Positions 36,401-43,261 of a stretch of 64,000 nt of DNA are shown here, in pieces. The position numbers were made by a program, and so were the translations under genes. The stretch comes from Pycnopodia helianthoides (Eukaryota > Echinodermata > Asteroidea > Forcipulatida > Asteriidae). The notes beneath the pieces are model-generated. The model saw only the letters and a list, made by a program, of their open reading frames with translations, made no database searches and was not told the origin of the DNA. The DNA lies in the NCBI GenBank assembly GCA_032158295.1, contig CM063243.1:310001-374000 (forward strand), written 5' to 3'. Numbering within the stretch: the stretch's first letter is position 1; every line of letters begins with the position of its first letter.

Positions 36401-37317
36401 TCTTTGTTCGGGGGTGCCAGTCAGAAGCCATACAACCGTTAACTGCCGTGTAACCAGGGATCACACCCAAGTTTACGATACAACCTGGGAAGCAGCAGCC
36501 ACGGGATCACCTTGAGGGGATGCGACTTTTTCAATTTAAATGTCAAGTAATAAACCACAAGGGAAACTGACTGGGTAAATTTCAAATAGTATGGGGGTTG
36601 AACAAAGAAAAATTGACTAGAGCGGGATTTGAACCAACGACCTCTGGATTAACGTACCGGCGCTCTACCAACTGAGCTTTCTAGCCCTATATTGGCGGTC
36701 TCCCTATTTTGTCAATATCTTTGTTCGGGGGTGCCAGTCAGAAGCCATACAACCGTTAACTGCCGTGTAACCAAGGATCACACCCAAGTTTACGATACAA
36801 CCTGGGAAGCAGCAGCCACGGGATCACCTAGAGGGGATGCGACTTTTTCAATTTAAATGTCAAGTAATAAACCACAAGGGAAAAAAACAAATATGAAACA
36901 AAAATAAAGGAGAAATGTCATGTCTGAGAGATTATTATTCATACTATTTTTGTGAATCAATCAATAAACAATCAACATTTATAACATTACATTGCAAGGT
37001 TTTATTTACATGATTTAGTTTCAAACTTCTTGTAATTATAATACACATGAGGAAGTTAAAAGGCTTTGAGCCGAAGGCGAAGGACCATGGGATGGGATTG
37101 AACAACGAAGAATTTGGGTCTGTCGGTGTCATTTGTAAAACAATTCCGTCACAGCGGCACAAGTGAAGTGACATTCATTAAATTCTCTACAGTTTTTTAT
37201 AAAATATTATACACAATTCTGATCCTACAATTCCCGCGAATAAAGTACCTACCTGCCGTCACTATTTGGAAGTTGTGAGGTCATCTGAGAACTGTTGTTG
37301 TCGACTTCTGCAGTCAT
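12461..37317 (-). CDS. BBS1: Bardet-Biedl syndrome 1 protein (BBSome subunit), 14 exons, complete
   Basis: Exons in order: 37253-37317, 31210-31289, 29091-29273, 26680-26804, 25339-25427, 23195-23270, 22793-22924, 20910-21016, 17098-17217, 15486-15644, 14069-14296, 13211-13344, 12889-13022, 12461-12634. About 602 residues, against 593 in human. Family matches run throughout: [20 protein letters not shown] (exon 2), [12 protein letters not shown] and [10 protein letters not shown] (exon 4), [12 protein letters not shown] (exon 7), [10 protein letters not shown] (exon 11), [14 protein letters not shown] (exon 14). The family folds as an N-terminal beta-propeller with a C-terminal adaptin-ear-like part, and works in the BBSome carrying membrane proteins to and from cilia. 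Junctions 9/10, 11/12 and 13/14 each lack one base under strict GT-AG splicing; adding one G restores frame each time. Exons 2, 7, 9 and 10 adjoin tandem arrays carrying copies of their splice edges. The start is the first ATG of exon 1 ([10 protein letters not shown]), whose phase fits exon 2. Confidence 0.93.
13560..13910. repeat. 12-bp minisatellite (CACTGGGTCCAC) in BBS1 intron 11
   Basis: About 28 units of CACTGGGTCCAC with indel variants. It gives Trp/Gly/Pro-rich ORFs on both strands that are not genes. Confidence 0.9.
14590..15070. repeat. Interspersed repeat, also at 56800-57310
   Basis: Shares blocks with the second copy: GGAGTCCAATATGGATAA / GGAGTCCATTATGGATAA, then ATTGGAC…GCAGC(G/A)TCATTCC, and an end with GTCCAGATTTCACCT and a TTCCGCAACAACGCACTCAT type block. 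The 122-residue ORF at 14613-14981 lies inside the repeat and is not called as a gene. Confidence 0.6.
15645..16690 (-). repeat. Tandem array of ~210-bp SINE-tail units abutting BBS1 exon 10
   Basis: Five units; the marker AGATATAAC starts at 15651, 15859, 16069, 16280 and 16494. Each carries the SINE 3' part (AGCACCGTGTAACGGATTAC, ATAACGCTTTATCATAC). On the minus strand each unit contains the 3' splice-like string TATATCTACCTAG/GGTA; the leftmost one is the acceptor of exon 10. Single-base differences between units are frequent. Confidence 0.85.
16691..16965 (-). repeat. SINE head (tRNA-like) on the minus strand
   Basis: Read leftward it has a B-box-like GGTTCGAGACACGG and a tRNA-like leader (GAGCGATCAAGCGCAGTGG), and the leader block is duplicated (two copies around 16801-16880 and 16885-16950). 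It continues into the tail array at 15645-16690, so together they are one SINE whose tail has been amplified. Confidence 0.65.
17167..19475 (-). repeat. 105-bp array, ~22 units, carrying the BBS1 exon 9 3' splice site
   Basis: The marker CCAACTGG starts at 17167, 17272, 17377, 17482, 17587 and so on to 19371, spaced 105 bp apart (one unit has a 1-base loss near 17745). On the minus strand each unit has intron sequence (TTAATGATGTTAATAACATG), the acceptor GTGTTATAG, then about 50 bases of exon 9 coding ([17 protein letters not shown]). Only the leftmost unit continues into the rest of exon 9 ([11 protein letters not shown]). Units are almost identical, which implies recent expansion or homogenisation. 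Confidence 0.95.
19478..19735 (+). repeat. Interspersed repeat, GCCTGACRTTTCGAC family
   Basis: Starts GTTGTTAATTGCCTGACACT, then TCGACACTAGCAAAGTCTTC and AAAGGCTAAATGACACCACA. The same order of blocks occurs at 32884-34235 (interrupted), 35029-35090 (short) and 43022-43112 (inverted). It begins at the edge of the 105-bp array. Confidence 0.65.
19740..19993. repeat. 254-bp MITE with TTAA duplications and a GC-rich internal hairpin
   Basis: TTAA at 19736-19739 and 19994-19997. Termini GGCCTGCGCTAAACGTCGCAC and the matching inverted GTGCGACGTTTAGCGCAGGCC (shown here as the family's ends, 21 bases less the flanking AAG/CTT). Inside is a near-perfect hairpin GCCGTGTAGCACGGC…GCCGTGCTACACGG. TTAA duplication suits piggyBac- or Kolobok-type transposition. 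Confidence 0.75.
21200..22892 (-). repeat. 88/90-bp array, ~18-19 units, carrying the BBS1 exon 7 5' splice site
   Basis: The marker GATGGTGAATG lies at 21272 and onward to 22448, 22538, 22626, 22714 and 22802; the period is 88 bp, or 90 in units with an extra AA. On the minus strand each unit is 28 codons of exon 7 ([20 protein letters not shown] then AFTILAK) followed by the donor GTAAGATGG, with only four intron bases before the next unit. The rightmost unit is the genuine end of exon 7. The exon interior (AGAAGATGG) and the intron start (GTAAGATGG) share AAGATGG, a plausible microhomology for the first duplication. Confidence 0.95.
23730..25078. repeat. 24-bp minisatellite in BBS1 intron 5, ~56 units
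   Basis: Unit GGTCTGAGGTGGGATTCAAG plus CTTC, with T/C and G/A variants. Because 24 is a multiple of three, long frames stay open on both strands (484 residues minus, 457 plus). They are simple repeats of LNPTSDRS or GFKLRSEV with no start context or homology. Confidence 0.95.
25428..26679. other. BBS1 intron 4, no recognisable element
   Basis: No tandem repeat and no exon seen. The 26110-26590 part has several TTTAACC/GGTTAA-like blocks and a CTGTCTGAAC motif repeated near each end (about 26495 and 26573), which suggests an old degraded element, but no clean termini could be read. Confidence 0.4.
27091..28053. repeat. Strand-switching 12-bp minisatellite (giant palindrome) in BBS1 intron 3
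   Basis: From ~27099 to 27340 the unit is ACACCAACTCGT (about 20 units). After a short break (CAGTGTTTGAGTC, ~27339-27352) the array continues to 28053 as the reverse complement, GTACGAGTTGGT (about 58 units). The first arm can therefore pair fully with part of the second. Long Thr/Pro-rich or Tyr/Glu/Leu/Val-rich ORFs here are by-products. Confidence 0.95.
28290..28450. repeat. Interspersed repeat, also at 57780-57935
   Basis: Shared blocks: GGGCAAATTGCATTTTGTC / GGCAAATTGTATTGTGGC, CGTCAAACGCTCAACTTATT / CGTCAAGCGCTCAAATTATT, TGCAATGAGTTTCGTGAAA / TGCAATGAGTTATGTGAAA. No termini identified. Confidence 0.55.
29668..30103 (+). repeat. tRNA-derived SINE, full length, in BBS1 intron 2
   Basis: Head 29678-29765 has a tRNA Leu/Ser-like A box (TGGCCGAGCGG) and B box (GGTTCGAGTCC) with a long variable region. 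A unique body follows (GCATCCTTCGGATGGGACAT, AGCGCCTTGTATCATTTGG). The 3' end is GGCGCTTTATAAATACAG plus (TTA)n. It sits in the opposite orientation to BBS1. Relatives: 15645-16965 and 61770-62045. Confidence 0.85.
30640..31235 (-). repeat. 89-bp array, 7 units, carrying the BBS1 exon 2 5' splice site
   Basis: The marker TCATGCAAG starts at 30676, 30765, 30854, 30943, 31031, 31120 and 31210. On the minus strand each unit has the end of exon 2 (NLYTFSSCM) with the donor GTAAGTTTT, then intron sequence. The unit at 31210 is the genuine exon 2 end; the other six lie downstream in the intron as decoy donors. Confidence 0.93.
31390..31655 (-). CDS. Possible alternative first exon of BBS1 (88 codons), or exon of an unknown gene
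   Basis: ATG at 31655 ([16 protein letters not shown]…), open to a donor AG/GTACATG at 31390. An in-frame TAA lies just upstream of the ATG, so it would be a first exon. It ends in phase 2, the same as BBS1 exon 1, and could splice in frame to exon 2 only 100 bp downstream. That would replace the 21-residue N terminus with an acidic, hydrophilic one. I do not recognise the peptide. Splicing compatibility is seen; use is inferred and could be chance. Confidence 0.35.
31685..31942 (+). CDS. Unrecognised 85-residue ORF divergent from the alternative exon
   Basis: Starts 29 bp from the ATG of the minus-strand exon at 31655. Composition is acidic and protein-like ([15 protein letters not shown]… ending [14 protein letters not shown]). 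No homologue recognised, no clear splice donor, stop at 31940-31942. It may be spurious. Confidence 0.2.
   Translation: MSTSNLLSDQYTADDKVHKTDVNSELMIYSDTGDNLSSYLFDDQHNSEPLSALVKTLDDQDFDSCLQVDLTVIFVPPFEEEQTLG
32913..33389. mobile_element. 477-bp inverted-repeat DNA element with TA target duplication
   Basis: Starts GGGGTGCACCCCACT and ends with inverted AGTGGTGTGCACCCC, flanked by TA at 32911-32912 and 33390-33391 (CTAG could also be the duplication). TA suits a Tc1/mariner-type non-autonomous element. No transposase ORF. Confidence 0.75.
33430..34110. mobile_element. 681-bp non-autonomous hAT-like element with 8-bp target duplication
   Basis: Perfect 15-bp terminal inverted repeats TAAGCTTGGGCGATA…TATCGCCCAAGCTTA, flanked by the direct 8-bp duplication CACAACGC (33422-33429 and 34111-34118). 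Subterminal regions are rich in TATCGCGATA-type palindromes. An 8-bp duplication is the hAT hallmark. The middle (~33700-33970) includes CTCGACAAGGAGATTTATTG repeated. No transposase. Confidence 0.85.
34465..35743 (+). mobile_element. 5'-truncated non-LTR retrotransposon (CR1/L2/Rex-like), decayed
   Basis: Begins inside the reverse transcriptase with the catalytic FADD motif (LLFADDTTI). Thumb-region blocks follow ([46 protein letters not shown]). The C-terminal part resumes after a small insertion as [14 protein letters not shown] and, in another frame, [17 protein letters not shown] to a stop near 35356. The 3' end is a short (GAATT)n tail at ~35728-35743. Frameshift and truncation make it non-functional. 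It lies in BBS1 intron 1 on the opposite strand. Confidence 0.85.
35029..35090 (+). repeat. Short GCCTGACRTTTCGAC-family fragment inserted in the LINE
   Basis: TTAGTGGCCTGACGTTTCTA followed by CAGAGTCTTTCTCGAAGGCT interrupts the LINE protein between LFDIAQ and FMYKHIHN. The string ACAAAATTA occurs on both sides (about 35024 and 35088) and may be a target duplication. Confidence 0.55.
35957..36890 (-). repeat. Three tandem ~316-bp units each with a tRNA-Asn-like sequence
   Basis: GGGGTTGAAC starts at 35961, 36277 and 36594. Each unit has a tRNA-like element on the minus strand (35980-36052, 36297-36369, 36614-36686) and a shared non-tRNA part (ACGATACAACCTGGGAAGCA and so on). AAAAACAAATAT flanks the whole array at ~35947 and ~36884, so one target duplication appears to bracket all three units. 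Units 2 and 3 are closer to each other than to unit 1. Confidence 0.85.
35980..36052 (-). tRNA. tRNA-Asn(GTT)-like sequence, probably a SINE head or pseudo-tRNA
   Basis: 73 nt folding as a near-complete cloverleaf: all seven acceptor pairs (GGCTAGA with TCTAGTC, including one G-U), A box TAGCTCAGTTGG, B box GGTTCAAATCC. The anticodon loop ACGTTAA gives GTT but has C instead of the usual U at position 33, and the anticodon stem has a T-T mismatch. Two further copies in the next units carry GCTTTCTAG instead of GCTATCTAG. I treat it as repeat-borne rather than a functional gene. Confidence 0.4.
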
Positions 37318-37341
37318 TTTGGCAGCTGTTTTAACTCGCTT

Positions 37342-37357
37342 GTCACTGCATAACAAC
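37342..37357 (-). promoter_or_regulatory. Weak X-box-like (RFX) site near the BBS1 start
   Basis: Read on the minus strand, GTTGTT-ATGC-AGTGAC lies 25-40 bp upstream of the BBS1 ATG. Both half-sites fit the degenerate RYYNYY…RRNRAC pattern, but the four-base spacer is one longer than the usual 1-3. RFX control of BBS genes is well known in animals; this site is only a candidate. Confidence 0.2.
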
Positions 37358-37564
37358 GAAAAAGCTTTGCATTAAGTGCTGGAATGCATAATGTATGGTC
37401 TCTAGTTTGGAGTACGTTTGATAACACGTGAAACATTGGATGGAGTACAGTCTAGTGTTGATTTAGACTACTGGTGGCGCTATTTCATTTTCGTTGCAGT
37501 CGCGCGAGCGGGAGTTGGTAAAATTAATTGCAAAGTCTTTTGGCAGGTCTGGTTCTTACTTTAC

Positions 37565-37880
37565 GAAATGAGTGAATAAATGAATGAATTAATGAATGAA
37601 TAGTGAAGGGAAGGAATGATTGAATGAATGAATGAATGAACGAATGGATGAAGGGAATGAAGGGATGAATGAAGGGATGAATGGATAAATGAATAAATGA
37701 ATGAAGGGAAGGAAGGAATGAATGAAAGCATAAAATGTGCTTTCATTCCCCCCTTCCTTCCTTCCTTCCTTCCTTCCTTCATTCATCCCTTCATTTATTA
37801 AATCATTCATTCATTCATTCATTCCCCCACTCATTCATTTATTCATTCATTCATTCATTCATTCATTTATTCATTAATCT
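37565..37880. repeat. Strand-switching tetranucleotide repeat (palindrome)
   Basis: The left half is GAAT/GGAA on the + strand to ~37730. After a hairpin centre (GAAAGCATAAAATGTGCTTTC region, ~37724-37744) the right half is TTCC then ATTC, the complement. It lies just upstream of BBS1 exon 1. Confidence 0.9.
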
Positions 37881-38343
37881 TCCCCACTACAGTCGATGAC
37901 AATTATTAGGCATCATTACGAGATCTTAAATTCACATTGAGGTATAACAGCATGTTTTATTCAGAGTGTACATGTATTTCTGTGATTTATCCATGTCGCT
38001 CATCAAATTAGAGCACCGCAGAACATTCATTGATGAATTTTTAAATAATCACGTCTAGAATTATGAACGGATTTAAATTTTATGAACGGGTTGATTATAG
38101 TGATGCCTGTCTTGCAACTTGGTCAAGATTAGTGTGTGTTTAAGATGTATTTATTAATGGTATAGCTAATTTAAAAACTATTTATTTTTGTACACATCCC
38201 CCTTTCTGGTAGCCTTGTTTGATATCTTTAAGTCACCTTAAAACAAAAGAATTTACTTACAATTGAATTGGAATTGAAAACTGGAGACTAAAGTAGAAAC
38301 TTGAATGAATGGTTTTTTTAAGTTCTAATAGATGTTGTTAATG

Positions 38344-38735
38344 AGGAACATTACAGAATTGGTTTTTGCTAACAAAACAGTTGCTTGCAGTGTAAGCACT
38401 TTATGTAATCCACCATATACATAAACTGACAAACCTGTAGAAGTTTGAGATCGATCGGCCATCTGGGTCACGAGAAAATAGTGAAAAACCGATTGCACAT
38501 TTGCATGAAATCATATAGATTCAACAAATGAATAAAACGCTCACTGAGCGATAAACTCCAATCGGAAAATTAGTTTATTCATTTCTCATCAAATAATATG
38601 GCATTTCAGACAGAAATATTTCAAGGGATGTTTTCTACTATCATCATCATTAGACCGTGTAAGTTTTATGTAAATCTGTGATCAAAACGTATATTTTACA
38701 AGTTTTTTTCTTACCAATTCTGTAATGTTCCTTTA
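38344..38735. repeat. Long-armed MITE, second copy
   Basis: Starts GGAACATTACAGAATTGG and ends CCAATTCTGTAATGTTCCTT, with the internal body inverted relative to 12049-12438. Confidence 0.8.
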
Positions 38736-38911
38736 ACCAGACATAAAACAAGTACCCAGAATGTTTTCTTGTCTCCTGTCCGCTCGGTTACACAAGCTTT
38801 CAGATTGTACTGTAGTTCTTATTAATTGCCGGGCCCAGCATCATCATCGTACAATGACATTATTTAAGGAATACAAACAAACCAGGTTCTCGTTTGAGTT
38901 GCGGTGTATTT

Positions 38912-40093
38912 TCATTCTGGAATTACGTCTAAAGTTGGGGGTGTGGAAATTAATCTCCACGGTGGGAGGTGTTTTCTCGGGATTTTAAATCGTCTTAATA
39001 AAACTGGTGAAGAAGCTTGATAAATTTCATTGTAATAAAACAGTCTTGCTACTACCAGCTGATCACGTGAGTCAAATAGATTGTTAGATGTCTGTATGTG
39101 TGACACATCAACTTCACAAATCCAAGGAAGTCTGCCTTCCTCTGCTAGTCTCCATAAATCATCATCAGCGTGAACACTAATTCTACTAGTCAATCCATCC
39201 TCAATTAAATCCTCCCCATCGCTATTACTTTCATTAATATCGCCGTTTGAACATTTATGTCCAACTCTACGGGACGCTTCAGTTTTTTGCGTACATCTCA
39301 AATCGTTACAAAATGAGCCATCCGATTTGATGTCACGGGATTTTAAAACCGAAGATGAGCTGACGTCTTGTTGCGTTCTTGTCTTTTTCACGGGCTGAAG
39401 AATTCCCCTAATCGATCGTTGCTTAGCAAGCACTTTAAACACCAATAATTGTTCACTAGTAAGCTCTTCTATGTCAGAAGTCCGACTGTTACTTACAGCA
39501 TGGGGGAAGGAATCCTCAATGCTTACAGTTTGAGTTACAGCATCTCTCGATGAAGTTTTACAACCACATACATCCTGGTTAGTCAATGATTTACAACGAC
39601 ATGCGCACCTTGCGAAGGTTGTCTGCGTGGTGCGACTTTGACGCATCTTATCATCAGCACATACCTCGATCACACTTTCATCACCATCACTCTCAGACGC
39701 TGTTGTATCTGATCCCATGGCAACGAACTGTCCGTATAAAGACAGATCACTATCGGATCGCCTCCTTCTCAATCCAACTAAGTGTGTGTGGCGGCGACAT
39801 TTTGTATCAAATTGTTCCAGAGATGACTTAAGAGAGGCAACTTTAAACTTGAGTGAGGCTCTGTGCTTGGCAAGCTGCTCGTCGAATGAGGAACGTTTTT
39901 GGATAATCCCTTTGGCAGGTGCTGGGAAACAGTGCTGCTTGGTCAACGACCTATTGAAGGAGGAGTCACGTTTGTTTGGTGGAGGGGGGAACGATGACGA
40001 ATTTGTTCCATTTGACGCCTCTTCATATTCCATAGAAGTTACATCAACATGACCGTTATGATATGAACTTGACATTGGCAGTAACTGGTTCAT
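38912..40093 (-). CDS. Unrecognised intronless 393-residue protein
   Basis: One open frame from ATG at 40093 to TGA at 38912-38914. I do not recognise the family. Visible features: a serine-rich N terminus with PPPPNKRDSSFNRSLTK (residues ~37-52); a basic helix-prone stretch RSSFDEQLAKHRASLKFKVA (~68-87); RRRRSDSDLSLYG (~109-121); a cysteine cluster CACRCKSLTNQDVCGC (~163-178); acidic tracts; and a hydrophobic C terminus (LPWICEVDVSHI, QLVVARLFYYNEIYQ) that could be a small folded domain. There is no signal peptide or transmembrane segment. Complex, non-repetitive composition over this length supports a real gene. It lies between BBS1 and BLOC1S3 on the same strand. An upstream noncoding exon cannot be excluded. 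Confidence 0.6.
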   Translation of the reverse strand: MNQLLPMSSSYHNGHVDVTSMEYEEASNGTNSSSFPPPPNKRDSSFNRSLTKQHCFPAPAKGIIQKRSSFDEQLAKHRASLKFKVASLKSSLEQFDTKCRRHTHLVGLRRRRSDSDLSLYGQFVAMGSDTTASESDGDESVIEVCADDKMRQSRTTQTTFARCACRCKSLTNQDVCGCKTSSRDAVTQTVSIEDSFPHAVSNSRTSDIEELTSEQLLVFKVLAKQRSIRGILQPVKKTRTQQDVSSSSVLKSRDIKSDGSFCNDLRCTQKTEASRRVGHKCSNGDINESNSDGEDLIEDGLTSRISVHADDDLWRLAEEGRLPWICEVDVSHIQTSNNLFDSRDQLVVARLFYYNEIYQASSPVLLRRFKIPRKHLPPWRLISTPPTLDVIPE

Positions 40094-41515
40094 CTTACCG
40101 CTAAGATCATGTCATCAGTGCGACTGTGAATGCAGTTAAATCACAAGCTCTTCATTGCTACCTGCGTGTTATTGTATTTTGCGAATCATCATGCCTTGTT
40201 CACTCACATACGTTTTGTTATTGTGCAAATATGTATTTCAACCAAACTTTGACCTCGGAAGATAATTTCCCCTGGTAGTCAGTATGGACGCATCGTTCGC
40301 TAACAAACGTTATCATTGCGGTGTAGGTGTGTGCATAATGGCAATGCGTACGTGTAGGATATTGGAAGATCCAAGAGAGTGGATGTGTTTACCGTCATGC
40401 ATGATTGAATGGGAGGTGTGCCAATGTCTTCATTTAATATACGGACCCATTATCTGCTTGATTCCAGTTCCAATATGAGAGGTACATTAGGTTGACATTC
40501 AGTCGGTAACAGCATCCGCAAAGGCCACTGTTGTTGTCGTTCTCAGCATACGCCAATGTCCCTCAATTATTGGCAATGTCATCATCACGCATAGATATGC
40601 CACATATTTACCATGTATCTCATAATACTGTGATGACAGCTGTTCGGTAATCAGCCGTCGTCTATGTATAGCAGTATTATATGTCAAGCTGTTATTTCAT
40701 GATACCAACTTCGCTATAGTTGATTATTAAATCAATCATAATAGTAAGTTATGATGTGTCATAAAAATACATGTACTATGCTCCCATACAGCTGTCTATA
40801 TTATGGCAATCATGCCCGCAATTATTACTACTCACGTAATACTGAACACTACTGCCACGTGACTACCAACACAATCTGGTACCTCAACGCTTGAGCAAGC
40901 ACAGACATTTTACGCTCAATGGGCACAACACAGCAAAACCACCTTTGTTGCTCCGTAATAATAATAGCCGCAGCGTAACAATAATTGTATAATGTTTTCT
41001 AGAGTTTTTGGACCGCATTTGCTGCTCGGATGTTTCCTATACACAAGAGGGTTGTTTTTTTTATTTGTATTAGACAAACACAAGTCGTAGCCCGCAGGCC
41101 AAATTGAATGTATTCTTACAAACGTTTTTTTAAAAAAGGACAAAAAGCGGTCAAAAGAAAACAAAAATACTTATTGTTATAATAGCTTATTTCAAAAGTG
41201 TCCCCCTATGTGTCATATTGTTCATTGGTGGTTCGACGATTTCAACTTGTGTTCGTTTTATCGATCTGGGTTGCAACATAATATTGACAGCTAGAAAAAT
41301 TGAATCTTTCAAAATATTATGCTTATTCTGTGGTGAGCACATCTCCCATTAGACCAAAAGCACAGGGTCACAATGTCATTAGGAAAAACGACAACAGGTT
41401 TCAAACAGCAACGATGAAGTAATTCCAACTCAACTTTTTTGTAAAGCTTCATTTAGCCTTTACGTGTTTTTAATGCTTTTGTTGTTCCTGTACTTTTTTG
41501 TTTACCTTTGTGGCT

Positions 41516-41852
41516 TTAAAGGCCCTGTACACTACTGGTAAGATCGAAAAACACAATGTTCACAGATTCACACATAACTTACATGATTTAAAGTAAGTAA
41601 TGGTAGAAAGGGTTCCTTAAAATATTTCTGCCTAAAATGCTATCGTTTCTGAGAAACGAGTAAAACAATAGTAATTATCGCGCGCGATAATTTGAAAAAA
41701 CAGAAAACACATAAGATCTCTTTTCACTATTTTCTCGTGACCTCGATGACCAATTGAGCTCAAACTTTCACAGGTTTGTTCATGCATATGTTGAATCACA
41801 CAAAATGTGGACACTGATTTTGAGCTGTTACCAAAAGTGTACAATACCTTTA
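41516..41852. repeat. MITE, TTAAAGG…CCTTTAA family, second copy
   Basis: Near-identical to 11143-11484, same orientation, with ends TTAAAGGCCCTGTACACT and GTGTACAATACCTTTAA. Confidence 0.8.
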
Positions 41853-42551
41853 AGACAAAGCCGAGAGGTGGTATATTGTCTGCAATGCAATCATTGATTC
41901 AGGTAAATGCACTATACACTTTGTACATTCACAAAATGCACTAAAATATACTTTCTCAAACAACAATGTTTAAATTCTTCTACAGCACAGACTCAAGAAC
42001 ACAACGTATAGTTTATAGTCTTTAATCCTGTTTAAATGTAATAAAACAATATTTCTTATACAAATTAGGAAATTCGTTCATCACTTTGCAGCACAAAAAT
42101 ATGACATTTTTTAGTACAATTTACAATACATGCGGTGAACATTTTCAACAACCTTTTAATCTTTACACTAAATTGAATTAAATAGTTTAAGTGGCATGTA
42201 GCCAACCATGCTGACGGCAGTTGTAGGTGTAATTTCACCCTAATAACAAAAGAAGTGTTTTCGCTGGGCGTAACTTTTGTTAACTTGATATCAAGCGTTT
42301 AAGTTCGAGTTGAAAGCAGTATCCGTTTGCAAGTATAGACCATGAAACCTTTGTTTACAAAAATGATGACCTTGTACATTCCAGGGCTTTTCTGGCAGGC
42401 GAGATACTGCACTGGTCGTATGGTAAATTTTGCAATTTGTGTAATAATTTCCACATAAATTCAAGAGTTATAAAAAAAAACAACTGTAAAAGTTTTGAGA
42501 TGAACCCCTTTTCCTCATATCAAAAGTTGACAAAAAACAGACAGTGCAAGT

Positions 42552-42949
42552 TTAAATGAACATTACAGAATTGGTAAGATAAAAACTTGTAAAATATACT
42601 TTTTTATCACAGATTTACATAAAACTTTCACGGTCTAATGATGATGATGATAGTAGAAAACATCCCTTGAAATATTTCTGTCTGAAATGCCATATTTGAT
42701 GAAAAATGAATAAACTAATTTTCTGATTGGAGTTTATCGCTCAGTGAGTGTTTCATTCATTTGTTGAATCTATATGATTTCACGCAAAATGTGTAATCGG
42801 TTTTTCACTATTTTCTCGTGACCCAGATGGCCGATCAATCTCAAACTTCCACAGGTTTATCAGTTTATGTATATGGTGGATTACATAAAGTGCTTACACT
42901 TCCAGCAACTGTTTTGTTAGCAAAAACCAATTCTGTAATGTTCCTTTAA
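42552..42949. repeat. Long-armed MITE, third copy
   Basis: Same arms and same orientation as 12049-12438; the right end is CTGTAATGTTCCTTTAA. Confidence 0.8.
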
Positions 42950-42951
42950 GA

Positions 42952-43112
42952 TTAAGCAAATTCGTCTGCTACAGTAAGCACAAAATTTGCTTACCATTAA
43001 GCAGCGCTATGAAATTGGGCCTTGTTTATGTGTGTTGTCTTGTCTTGTCATTTAGCCTTCAGGAAAGACTCTGCTAAGGTCGAAACGTCAGGCCCTCAAC
43101 TATTTTTTGCAT
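42952..43112 (-). repeat. Fragment of GGGCCC-ended MITE plus inverted GCCTGAC-family repeat
   Basis: 42952-43023 ends with TTAAGCAGCGCTATGAAATT plus GGGCC (right part of the GGGCCC family). 43022-43112 has ATTTAGCCTTCAGGAAAGAC and GGTCGAAACGTCAGGCC, the reverse complement of the 19478 family. Confidence 0.6.
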
Positions 43113-43261
43113 TTTTACAATAGGTCCTTTTGATTGGTAAGCAGTTTGCAACAGGTAAATCTATTTTCGCATTTTGATTAAACCCCTCATTTCACATCAA
43201 GTTTGGAAACCACTGCCCATTGTGAAGCAAACACTGACCGGTGATGGGATATTTCTGTCAT

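Larger units (their letters stand above)
40094..43261. other. Intergenic region between the 393-residue gene and BLOC1S3
   Basis: No exon recognised. Three repeats fill the right part (41516-41852, 42552-42949, 42952-43112). 40100-41500 shows no repeat I can define. Confidence 0.5.

Noticed and set aside
35980..36686. Three functional tRNA-Asn genes
   Set aside because: C at position 33 and a mismatch in the anticodon stem, embedded in a repeat unit with a target duplication; more likely repeat-borne.
39586..40052. Plus-strand ORFs of 81 and 111 residues
   Set aside because: Antisense shadows of the 393-residue minus ORF.
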